DNA from: an uncultured Clostridia bacterium
Lineage (GTDB): Bacteria > Bacillota > Clostridia > UBA1381
DNA: 5,571 bases
Assembly: GCA_934454745.1 (NCBI GenBank)
Contig: CAKSGP010000113.1
Coordinates: 1 to 5,571, forward strand
Reading direction: 5' to 3'
Translations under genes and position numbers: made by a program
Notes under the pieces: generated by a model
The model's database searches: none
Told to the model about the DNA's origin: nothing
Seen by the model: the letters and a program-made list of their open reading frames with translations, nothing else
Shown: positions 1 through 5,546 of the stretch, piece after piece
Layout: the number at the start of each line of letters is the position of its first letter
How positions within the stretch are numbered: the stretch's first letter is position 1

Positions 1-829
1 AGCGAAAGAGGCTGTTAAATATGCAACAGCACACGGCAATAACCCTGTAATTCTCGATACGGCAGGACGTCTTCATATCGATGAGGAGCTTATGGGTGAG
101 CTTGCAAACATTAAAGCTCAAACCAACCCTACTGAAATTCTGCTTGTTGTGGATTCTATGACAGGTCAGGACGCAGTAAACGTTGCCAAAACCTTTAATG
201 AACAGCTTGATATAACAGGCGTTATCCTTTCAAAGCTTGACGGTGACACAAGAGGTGGTGCGGCACTTTCAGTAAAGCAGGTGACCGGTAAGCCTATAAA
301 ATTTGCATCGGTGGGCGAAAAGCTTAATGACCTTGAATTGTTCCACCCCGACAGAATGGCATCAAGGATTCTTGGTATGGGTGACATACTTTCACTTGTT
401 GATAAGGCACAGGCAGAGTTTGACGAGAAATCAGCCGCAGAGCTTGAGGCGAAAATAAGAAAACAGCAGTTTGATCTTGATGATTTCTTAGCACAGCTGA
501 AGCAGATTAAAAAGCTTGGCTCATTCTCGCAGATACTTGGTATGCTGCCTGGTGTTGACAGAAAGATGCTTGATGCTGTGGATACTGAGGAGAACGCAAA
601 GCGTTTGGTGCATATTGAGGCAATAATCCAGTCCATGACTCCGTCTGAACGCCAAAATCCTAAAATAATAGCCGCGAACCGTAAAATAAGAATTGCAAAG
701 GGTAGCGGTACAAGGGTACAGGACGTAAACCAGCTTCTAAAGCAATTTGCGGATATGCAGAAAATGATGAAGCAGCTTACGGGCGGAAAACAGCAGAAAA
801 TGCTTAATCGCTTGAGAAAAATGAGATAA
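1..829 (+). CDS. ffh: Signal recognition particle protein Ffh (SRP54 homologue), C-terminal part; start lies upstream of the window
   Basis: Ffh is the GTPase of the bacterial signal recognition particle. It binds 4.5S/scRNA and signal sequences of nascent membrane and secretory proteins and docks with FtsY at the membrane. The reading frame is open from base 2 to the stop at 827-829, giving about 275 residues. The N domain and the P-loop lie outside the window. Visible elements are the G3 motif DTAGRL (bases 56-73), the G4 motif as SKLD where TKLD is usual (230-241), followed by GDTRGGAALS, and the G/M linker RMASRILGMGD. The M domain then runs to the end, with GMLPG (539-553) in the signal-sequence-binding region and the RNA-binding segment NPKII...IAKGSGT, then a Met/Lys/Gln-rich tail. 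The ATG at 92 is internal, since DTAGRL lies in frame before it. The order ffh then rpsP is as in other Firmicutes. No terminator separates them, so read-through into rpsP is plausible. Confidence 0.97.
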   Translation, partial: AKEAVKYATAHGNNPVILDTAGRLHIDEELMGELANIKAQTNPTEILLVVDSMTGQDAVNVAKTFNEQLDITGVILSKLDGDTRGGAALSVKQVTGKPIKFASVGEKLNDLELFHPDRMASRILGMGDILSLVDKAQAEFDEKSAAELEAKIRKQQFDLDDFLAQLKQIKKLGSFSQILGMLPGVDRKMLDAVDTEENAKRLVHIEAIIQSMTPSERQNPKIIAANRKIRIAKGSGTRVQDVNQLLKQFADMQKMMKQLTGGKQQKMLNRLRKMR

Positions 830-880
830 TTAATATATTAGCATACGCTTTATATTTATTATATATACGTATAAATTAAC

Positions 881-889
881 AGGAGGTGA
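881..889 (+). promoter_or_regulatory. Strong Shine-Dalgarno site of rpsP
   Basis: AGGAGGTGA, seven bases before the ATG at 897, matches the anti-Shine-Dalgarno end of 16S rRNA over nine consecutive bases. It is the longest such match in the window and fits high synthesis of a ribosomal protein. Confidence 0.9.
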
Positions 890-896
890 AAAGACA

Positions 897-1142
897 ATGG
901 CAGTTAAAATAAGATTGAGAAGAATGGGTGCAAAAAAGGCACCGTTTTACAGAGTTATAGTTGCAGATTCAAGATCACCGAGAAACGGTAAGTTTATCGA
1001 TGAAATCGGAACATACGATCCGCTTACAAATCCTTCAACTATAAATATAGATGCAGAGGCCGCTAAGAAGTGGATTGCAAACGGTGCACAGCCGACAGAT
1101 ACTGTAAAGGCACTTCTTAAGAAATCCAATATTATCGACTAA
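897..1142 (+). CDS. rpsP: 30S ribosomal protein S16
   Basis: This is S16, a primary/secondary binder of the 5' domain of 16S rRNA needed for 30S assembly. The 81-residue product has the family's usual length. It opens with MAVKIRLRRMG, followed by KKAPFYRVIVADSRSPRNGKF and the EIGTYDP segment, all hallmark S16 sequence. The C-terminal part (AAKKWIANGAQPTDTV) is also typical. The ATG at 897 is fixed by the conserved N-terminus and the strong ribosome-binding site. The 67-base spacer after ffh is very AT-rich and has several chance TATA-like strings but no convincing -35/-10 pair. khpA begins 14 bases after the stop, so the two are almost certainly co-transcribed. Confidence 0.98.
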   Translation: MAVKIRLRRMGAKKAPFYRVIVADSRSPRNGKFIDEIGTYDPLTNPSTINIDAEAAKKWIANGAQPTDTVKALLKKSNIID

Positions 1143-1143
1143 T

Positions 1144-1149
1144 GGAGGG
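1144..1149 (+). promoter_or_regulatory. Shine-Dalgarno site that decides the khpA start
   Basis: GGAGGG lies seven bases before the ATG at 1157. It begins two bases after the rpsP stop and overlaps the in-frame ATG at 1142. That earlier ATG overlaps the rpsP stop codon and has no site of its own, so 1157 is the better start. Confidence 0.8.
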
Positions 1150-1156
1150 CGTTTTG

Positions 1157-1387
1157 ATGAAGGAAGTATTAGAAATCATCGCCAAGGCTCTTGTTGATAA
1201 CCCTGATATGGTAAATATCACTGAGGTTAATAACGAAGACAGTTCGGTTACACTTGAGCTACATGTCGCAGAAAATGATATGGGTAAGGTAATCGGCAAG
1301 CAGGGACGTATTGCAAAGGCATTGCGTACTGTTGTTAAGGCTGCGGCAAGCCGAGAAAACAAGAAAGTATCGGTCGATATTGTGTAA
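1157..1387 (+). CDS. khpA: KH-domain RNA-binding protein KhpA (YlqC family)
   Basis: This is a small single-KH RNA-binding protein of 76 residues, the usual size for the YlqC/KhpA family. In other Firmicutes KhpA is known to pair with KhpB (Jag/EloR) and to affect cell elongation and sRNA/mRNA binding; whether it does so here is inference. The KH signature is clear: GKVIGKQGRIAKALRTVV at residues 43-60, with the GxxG loop GKQG at 47-50. The N-terminus MKEVLEIIAKALVDNPD is typical of the family and supports the ATG at 1157 over the in-frame ATG at 1142, which would add MEGVL. It sits between rpsP and rimM, the standard place for this gene. A terminator-like hairpin starts 29 bases after its stop. 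Confidence 0.93.
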   Translation: MKEVLEIIAKALVDNPDMVNITEVNNEDSSVTLELHVAENDMGKVIGKQGRIAKALRTVVKAAASRENKKVSVDIV

Positions 1388-1415
1388 TAATTCTTTATTT
1401 ACAAACCGAGAAAGC

Positions 1416-1455
1416 ATGGCTGCCCGCACGTAATGTGTGGACAGCCATTGTTTTT
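1416..1455 (+). terminator. Intrinsic terminator or attenuator between khpA and rimM
   Basis: Bases 1416-1448 form a hairpin. The outer 7-bp stem is ATGGCTG/CAGCCAT. One C-A mismatch follows, then an inner 6-bp stem CCGCAC/GTGTGG with one G-T pair, and a 5-base loop GTAAT. The T-run TTGTTTTT follows directly (1448-1455), as in Rho-independent terminators. On the opposite strand no T-run follows, so it acts in the + direction. No credible promoter is visible between it and rimM, so rimM and the genes beyond probably depend on partial read-through. The interrupted stem and the G in the T-run suggest incomplete termination. An alternative is an mRNA-end-stabilising or processing hairpin. Confidence 0.75.
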
Positions 1456-1474
1456 ACATAAGAATGTGTATGAA

Positions 1475-1480
1475 AGAGGA
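1475..1480 (+). promoter_or_regulatory. Shine-Dalgarno site that decides the rimM start
   Basis: AGAGGA, a modest match, lies six bases before the ATG at 1487. An in-frame ATG at 1433 falls inside the terminator hairpin and has no ribosome-binding site, so it is not the start. Confidence 0.7.
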
Positions 1481-1486
1481 TACATT

Positions 1487-2002
1487 ATGGAGAATTTACT
1501 TGAAGTAGGCAAGATTGTTAATACCCATGGCTTAAGAGGTGAAGTCAAGGTAGTACCCTGGACTGACTCACCTGAGGTTTTTAGCGACTTATCTTATGTA
1601 TATATAAAAATCAAGAATGAATATAAAAAGCTTAATGTGGTCGGAGTAAAATATCAAAAAAGCAATGTGATAGTAAAGTTTGGAGAATATAACGATATAA
1701 ACGAAATTCTGCCCTATAAGAATTTTGTGCTGTATGCAGACCGTTCCGAGCTTGGCGAGCTTCCGGAAGGGGTTTACTACATAGTTGACCTTATTGGTCT
1801 TAGTGTATATACAGAGGACGGAGAATTTGTAGGTGAAATTGCAGATGTATTTAATGCAGGTTCAAGCGATATTTACGATGTTAAGCGAGAGGGTAAAAAG
1901 AACCTGCTTTTACCTGTAATAGATGATGTAGTGAAAAACGTCGATATAAAGGGCGGTAAAGTAATAGTTAATATAATGGAAGGGCTTGATGATGAGGTTT
2001 GA
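1487..2002 (+). CDS. rimM: Ribosome maturation factor RimM
   Basis: RimM is a 30S assembly factor that binds S19 and helps mature the head of the 30S subunit. The 171-residue product matches the family length. The N-terminal RimM barrel begins at LLEVGKIVNTHGLRGEVKV (residues 4-22), its best-known signature. The PRC-barrel domain starts around residue 92 (LPEGVYYIVDLIGLSVYTEDGE) and includes the GSSDIYDV and LLLPVIDDVVKNVD stretches. The ATG at 1487 fits the family N-terminus. The final codons overlap the start of trmD by 11 bases, which implies translational coupling. A hairpin-plus-T-run lies just upstream, so its transcription may be reduced relative to rpsP-khpA. In Bacillus subtilis a further gene, ylqD, lies between the KH gene and rimM; it is absent here. 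Confidence 0.96.
   Translation: MENLLEVGKIVNTHGLRGEVKVVPWTDSPEVFSDLSYVYIKIKNEYKKLNVVGVKYQKSNVIVKFGEYNDINEILPYKNFVLYADRSELGELPEGVYYIVDLIGLSVYTEDGEFVGEIADVFNAGSSDIYDVKREGKKNLLLPVIDDVVKNVDIKGGKVIVNIMEGLDDEV
1978..1984 (+). promoter_or_regulatory. Shine-Dalgarno site of trmD inside the end of rimM
   Basis: GGAAGGG lies seven bases before the ATG at 1992 but only four before the neighbouring in-frame ATG at 1989. The spacing and the family N-terminus (MRFDVLTLFP) favour 1992. Confidence 0.65.
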
Positions 2003-2735
2003 TGTACTGACGCTTTTTCCTGATATGTTCCGTTCGGTTTTAGGTAATTCAATAATTGGCAGAGCAGAAAAAGTGGGACTTTTAGAACTTAACTATATTA
2101 ATATTCGTGACTTTTCCACCGATAAACACCGCAAGGTTGACGATACACCATATAGCGGCGGCGGAGGTATGCTTATGAGTGCCGAGCCGATATACCGCGC
2201 ATATATGTCAATAGCAGAGGGGCTTGACTATAAGCCATATACTGTATTTATGTCACCCCAGGGCTCAGTTTTCAATCAGGATAAAGCAATCGAGCTGAAA
2301 AGCTATAATCATATTGTGCTTTTGTGCGGTCATTATGAGGGGGTAGACCAGCGTTTGCTTGATGAAATAGTAGACTGCGAAATCTCTTTAGGTGACTTTG
2401 TTATGACAGGCGGTGAAATCCCTGCAATGGCGGTAATTGACACGGTTGCAAGACTTATTCCGGGGGTACTGTCAAATAATGGTTCATTTGAAAACGAGTC
2501 CCATTATCAGGGACTTTTAGAGCATCCTCAATACACAAAACCGAGAGTGTGGCACGGACGCGAGGTACCGGAGGTTCTGCTTTCGGGAAATCACGAGCTT
2601 ATAGACAAATGGAAGCATGAGCAGTCGCTTTTAGCAACACTTAACAAGCGTCCTGATATGATTTCTAATGAGTGGCTCTCAGACGAAGATATAGCCTTTT
2701 TAAAACGTGAAAAGGGCGAGCCTTGTGAAAATTAA
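1992..2735 (+). CDS. trmD: tRNA (guanine-N1-)-methyltransferase TrmD
   Basis: TrmD uses S-adenosylmethionine to make m1G at position 37 of tRNAs reading CNN and similar codons, preventing +1 frameshifting. It works as a dimer with a trefoil-knot (SPOUT) fold. The 247-residue product has normal length. Key stretches are MRFDVLTLFPDMF (1-13), DTPYSGGGGMLM (51-62), LCGHYEGVDQR (111-121), the knot segment ISLGDFVMTGGE (131-142), RLIPGVL (154-160) and the C-terminal LLEHPQYTKP (175-184) and VPEVLLSGNH (192-201). Arg154 is present. The position I align with the catalytic Asp169 of Haemophilus TrmD is Glu169 here (ESH instead of DSF), a conservative change that I recall from other Clostridia. It overlaps rimM by 11 bases and the next gene by 11 bases. 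rplS, its usual downstream partner, is not here. Confidence 0.97.
   Translation: MRFDVLTLFPDMFRSVLGNSIIGRAEKVGLLELNYINIRDFSTDKHRKVDDTPYSGGGGMLMSAEPIYRAYMSIAEGLDYKPYTVFMSPQGSVFNQDKAIELKSYNHIVLLCGHYEGVDQRLLDEIVDCEISLGDFVMTGGEIPAMAVIDTVARLIPGVLSNNGSFENESHYQGLLEHPQYTKPRVWHGREVPEVLLSGNHELIDKWKHEQSLLATLNKRPDMISNEWLSDEDIAFLKREKGEPCEN
2712..2716 (+). promoter_or_regulatory. Weak Shine-Dalgarno site supporting the GTG start at 2725
   Basis: AAGGG lies eight bases before GTG 2725, inside the last codons of trmD. The alternatives are GTG 2707, which would add a charged stretch inside trmD, and ATG 2749, which has no visible site and removes most of the basic residues before the membrane segment. Confidence 0.5.
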
Positions 2736-3096
2736 ATTATCTAAGAATATGAAAGTAATAGCATATTCGGCGATTGCGTTAGGGGCAATGCTGTTCGGCT
2801 TATATCTGGAATGTTGTGACAAAAAAGAGTTTATGGTAACCGAGATTCCTGACCAAACACAGTTTCCGACGGCAACGTATGAAACACACTATGATGATGA
2901 GGGCAGACTTGATATAAATATGGCGACTGCCCAGGAGCTTGATGAGCTCAAGGGTATAGGCGAAAAGCTAGCACAGCGCATTATTGAATACCGTAACGAG
3001 TGCGGCGGATTTATGGCAATTGAGGAATTAACGCTCGTAAACGGTATTGGTGATTCACTTTTAGAGGATATAGAAGACAGGATTTGTGTGAGATAA
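2725..3096 (+). CDS. Small membrane-anchored helix-hairpin-helix protein, ComEA-like
   Basis: From GTG 2725 the product is 123 residues. A short basic N-terminus (KIKLSKNMK) precedes one hydrophobic segment (about residues 11-28), which should be a membrane anchor or uncleaved signal. A polar linker follows (about 30-61), then a helix-hairpin-helix pair typical of the ComEA family: DINMATAQELDELKGIGEKL at 63-82, AQRIIEYRNECGGF, and the second hairpin VNGIGDSLLEDI at 105-116. ComEA binds incoming DNA outside the membrane during competence. Full-length Gram-positive ComEA also has an SLBB-type domain between anchor and helix-hairpin-helix; the roughly 30-residue linker here is too short for one. 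A role in DNA binding at the outer membrane face is inferred from the family only, and no comEC or comEB is nearby. Two adjacent cysteines (30-31) follow the membrane segment, but the preceding residues do not make a lipobox. The gene overlaps trmD by 11 bases and abuts the next gene. Confidence 0.85.
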   Translation: MKIKLSKNMKVIAYSAIALGAMLFGLYLECCDKKEFMVTEIPDQTQFPTATYETHYDDEGRLDINMATAQELDELKGIGEKLAQRIIEYRNECGGFMAIEELTLVNGIGDSLLEDIEDRICVR

Positions 3097-4224
3097 ATGG
3101 AATTATTTGATATAATTGATAATGTTACGGCAGAGGGTATTATAAAGCTTACTTTGAGTAAACCCAACAAGGGTGCAGAGTACAGAAAAATAACGGTTTC
3201 AAAAACGGATAAGGGATACTTTGCGGAGAATTTTACGGAAAAACAGGTTTTTCATAAAAACATATCTCAGAAAGAGCTTGCAGAGTTTGTAAAAACAGAG
3301 TCGGATATGTATTTACAGCTGAATATGTGGACAAAGGATGCGGAGCATATTGTCCTGATTTCAAAAAAAGGAAAAACATCCTATAAGCGAAAGAATATAC
3401 AAACCGCCCCCATCAGCAAGGAACACAACAGAAAGAAACAGTATTTAATAAATGAAGGCGATAACGTACCGCCTCTTGTAGATATGGGAATATTTACAAA
3501 AGAGGGCAAGGTTGTACGGACGATGTATGATAAATTCCGCCAGATTAACAGGTTTTTAGAGCTTATAAATGATGAGATAAAAAAGCGTGATTATACGGCA
3601 ATAAACATAATAGATTTCGGATGCGGAAAATCCTATCTTACATTTGTACTATATTATTATCTGACAGAGATTATGGGTATAAATGCCAACATAACAGGAC
3701 TTGACCTGAAGGAGGAGGTTATAGAAAACTGTAACAAATCCGCAAAACGCTACGGGTACACAGGCTTGCGGTTTGAGATAGGCGATATAAACGGCTATAA
3801 AACTGCCACAAAGCCTGATATGGTAATAACACTTCACGCTTGCGATACAGCAACGGATTATGCACTTTATAATGCAATAGAGTGGGGAGCAGATTTGATA
3901 TTCTCCGTACCCTGCTGTCAGCACGAGCTTAATCTGCAAATGAAAAGCGATAAGCTGTCAATTCTGACACGATACGGAATAGTCAAGGAACGAACTGCGG
4001 CACTAATGACAGATGCAATCCGTGCCAATATTATGTGGTATAAGGGGTATAATACACAGCTTCTTGAATTTGTGGATATGTCCCATACACCTAAAAATAT
4101 CCTTATACGCGGAGTAAAATCCCAGATACCGCAAAAGATAAGGGAGAAATATCTTGATGAGGCAGAAACGTTGATTTCGGAGTTTGGATTTGATCCCACA
4201 TTATACAAATTAATAAAAGAATAA
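3097..4224 (+). CDS. Class I SAM-dependent methyltransferase, Methyltransf_32 / METTL25-like family, substrate unknown
   Basis: The product is 375 residues. The first 125 or so carry no motif I recognise. A conserved lead-in then follows (PPLVDMGIFTKEGKVV, 125-140, and KFRQINRFLELI, 146-157). The Rossmann-like methyltransferase core has motif I as IIDFGCGKSYL (171-181), an acidic end of strand 2 as GLDLK (201-205), EIGDI (227-231), HACDTATDYAL (247-257) and VPCCQHE (271-277). This HACD...PCCQHE combination is, to my knowledge, characteristic of the Methyltransf_32 group, which includes the eukaryotic METTL25 proteins. The substrate is not deducible: no DPPY/NPPY motif for N6-adenine or glutamine methylation is present, and the cysteine pair might act structurally or in catalysis. 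The ATG follows the previous stop without a gap and has only a weak site (GTGAGA, 3088-3093), so translation probably depends on coupling. Its place behind trmD invites, but does not prove, a role in translation-related methylation. Confidence 0.88.
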   Translation: MELFDIIDNVTAEGIIKLTLSKPNKGAEYRKITVSKTDKGYFAENFTEKQVFHKNISQKELAEFVKTESDMYLQLNMWTKDAEHIVLISKKGKTSYKRKNIQTAPISKEHNRKKQYLINEGDNVPPLVDMGIFTKEGKVVRTMYDKFRQINRFLELINDEIKKRDYTAINIIDFGCGKSYLTFVLYYYLTEIMGINANITGLDLKEEVIENCNKSAKRYGYTGLRFEIGDINGYKTATKPDMVITLHACDTATDYALYNAIEWGADLIFSVPCCQHELNLQMKSDKLSILTRYGIVKERTAALMTDAIRANIMWYKGYNTQLLEFVDMSHTPKNILIRGVKSQIPQKIREKYLDEAETLISEFGFDPTLYKLIKE

Positions 4225-4230
4225 TTTAAC

Positions 4231-4236
4231 AGGAGG
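4231..4236 (+). promoter_or_regulatory. Strong Shine-Dalgarno site of the stalk-domain gene
   Basis: AGGAGG lies seven bases before the ATG at 4244. It shares the 11-base context TTAACAGGAGG with the rpsP site (876-886). It is far stronger than the sites of the three genes before it. Confidence 0.85.
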
Positions 4237-4243
4237 AAAAAAT

Positions 4244-4312
4244 ATGAAAAAGATTTTATCTATGATTGCTGTATTGGCAATTAGTGCAGGTCTTTTGCCA
4301 ACCTGCTATGCA
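4244..4312 (+). other. Predicted Sec signal peptide of the stalk-domain protein
   Basis: Residues 1-23 have two lysines, a hydrophobic core (ILSMIAVLAISAGLL) and a C-Y-A signal peptidase I-type end. The mature protein would begin VGENDLI. The exact cleavage point is by eye. Confidence 0.75.
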
Positions 4313-5503
4313 GTCGGTGAGAATGATTTAATTGCAAAGGTAAAAACTATCACAAGGTCTGACATTGTACAAACATTTTATGATGATTTTGATGGCGACG
4401 GAACATCAGAAATGTTTGCGCTTGCAGGAAAAGTAATTGAAAGTGACGGATACGATCCTTTAATGTTCCGTGGTGAAATTATCTATGCTTCGGATAGTCG
4501 GACGGAAATAGTCGGACGTGAAGAAAAAGATGGCGGACTGGGAATTATACTTGACGGGTATGGGAAACCTAATGTAATTACGCAAAGCAGAAAAAAGCTT
4601 CTTGTATATAATAACTTATGGAGCAGTGGAGAAATGAAATCCACAGTGCTTAGCGTTGAGAATGAAATTCCGAGAAGCTTCAAGGTGGATGGTATTTTGA
4701 AAGATTCGGTAAAAGGATTATTAGTTGAGGATTCAGCCTATGACCTGATTATAGAAAAAACAGAGCTGAGAAAAGGTAATTATTACGGTATGGGACGTAC
4801 CTATAAGACATATTGGCATTATTGGGATTCGGACAAAGGTGAGCTTAAGGAATATGGTGCAATCCCTATTACAGAGCAGCAGTTTTTGCAGTTTAAGGGT
4901 GCTGATGAAATCCTTAATGCCATAACAGACAGAAATATATATAATATTTTATACCGCGGAAACGGAATTATAAATATAAACACATACAAAGAAACGTCTA
5001 TGCTTAGAGATAATGATGCTTATGAATTCAAAAATATAATAGTTTGGTATGATGGAGATACTGTCACTGCAGGAAAACGAATATATTATAGTGACGGCTT
5101 ATATTTACCGGAACGTGATCCGAAAATTGCGGTATACCCTGAATTTAAATCACCTCACATTAAGGTCGTACTTAATGGTAAGGGGATTGAATTTGACCAG
5201 CCGCCCATAATGGCAGAGGGTGACAGAGTAATGGTGCCTATACGTGCAATATTTGAGGCATTGGGATATACTCTTAGCTGGGATCAAGCTACTCAGACTG
5301 CAACGGCGGTAAAAGAGGGCAGTGAGCTTGTTGTAAAAGAGGGTTTATCGGGAGTGCATTTAAATGGAGAGTGGATTCCCTTTGATGTGCCCAATATGAA
5401 CGTTTCGGAAAGAATACTCGTGCCTGTAAGAATTATATCGGAATGTGCAGGTGCAAATGTTAAGTGGGACGGAACAAATAAGACGGTTATTTTAACATAT
5501 TGA
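4244..5503 (+). CDS. Secreted protein with C-terminal copper-amine-oxidase-N (stalk) domain
   Basis: The product is 419 residues. It starts with a Sec signal peptide: MKK, then a hydrophobic core to about residue 19, with a likely signal peptidase I site after TCYA (residue 23). Cys21 is preceded by LPT, a poor lipobox, so a lipoprotein is less likely. An EF-hand/dockerin-like acidic loop, DFDGDGTSE, sits at 48-56, as often seen in exported Clostridial proteins of this kind, and may bind calcium. Residues 60-305 are a mostly beta-type, aromatic-rich region (YKTYWHYWDSDKGE around 188-201) that I cannot assign. Residues 306-419 form the CuAO-N/stalk domain as two half-repeats: FDQPP...RVMVPIRAIFEALGYTLSWD (317-347) and FDVPN...RILVPVRIISECAGANVKWD (380-409). 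The domain is common in Clostridial cell-surface proteins and does not by itself imply copper or amine oxidase chemistry. The function is unknown. It is the last gene of the unit, 19 bases after the methyltransferase and just before a terminator. Confidence 0.9.
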   Translation: MKKILSMIAVLAISAGLLPTCYAVGENDLIAKVKTITRSDIVQTFYDDFDGDGTSEMFALAGKVIESDGYDPLMFRGEIIYASDSRTEIVGREEKDGGLGIILDGYGKPNVITQSRKKLLVYNNLWSSGEMKSTVLSVENEIPRSFKVDGILKDSVKGLLVEDSAYDLIIEKTELRKGNYYGMGRTYKTYWHYWDSDKGELKEYGAIPITEQQFLQFKGADEILNAITDRNIYNILYRGNGIININTYKETSMLRDNDAYEFKNIIVWYDGDTVTAGKRIYYSDGLYLPERDPKIAVYPEFKSPHIKVVLNGKGIEFDQPPIMAEGDRVMVPIRAIFEALGYTLSWDQATQTATAVKEGSELVVKEGLSGVHLNGEWIPFDVPNMNVSERILVPVRIISECAGANVKWDGTNKTVILTY

Positions 5504-5510
5504 TAATGAA

Positions 5511-5546
5511 AAACAGCAGTAGGCGACAGGCTTACTGCTGTTTTTT
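5511..5546 (+). terminator. Strong intrinsic terminator closing the operon
   Basis: An almost perfect 14-bp stem pairs 5511-5524 with 5530-5543. Its core is ACAGCAGTA/TACTGCTGT, with one G-T pair and a 5-base loop GACAG. The T-run spans 5541-5546. It starts seven bases after the stalk gene stop. The A-run on the other side is short, so it may work weakly in the opposite direction. The 25 bases beyond it hold nothing I can identify. Confidence 0.93.

Noticed and set aside
166..636. 156-residue open frame on the minus strand
   Set aside because: It lies wholly inside ffh, is Ser-rich as expected from an antisense reading of a coding gene, and has no ribosome-binding site or recognisable domain.
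830..896. Possible promoter between ffh and rpsP, with small palindromes TAATATATTA (831-840) and TATACGTATA (864-873)
   Set aside because: The region is almost all A and T, so TATA-like strings and short palindromes are expected by chance. I find no -35 box at proper spacing.
1433..1486. N-terminally extended RimM starting at ATG 1433
   Set aside because: This ATG sits in the hairpin loop, has no ribosome-binding site, and would add 18 residues before a family-typical N-terminus.
1465..1486. Extended -10-like string TATGAA (1469-1474) before rimM as a promoter
   Set aside because: The TG element is one base out of register, no -35 box is present, and the transcript would start too close to the rimM start codon to keep its ribosome-binding site.
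3649..3939. Minus-strand open frames within the methyltransferase gene (also 3918-4208)
   Set aside because: They are shadows of a well-supported coding gene and show no motifs, start sites or composition of their own.
4301..4312. Lipoprotein signal at Cys21 of the stalk-domain protein
   Set aside because: The residues before the cysteine are LPT; a lipobox normally has G, A or S at -1. A signal peptidase I site after TCYA fits better.
5161..5500. Copper amine oxidase enzyme
   Set aside because: Only the small N-terminal-type stalk domain is present. The catalytic domain with its topaquinone-forming tyrosine is not encoded, so no oxidase activity should be inferred.
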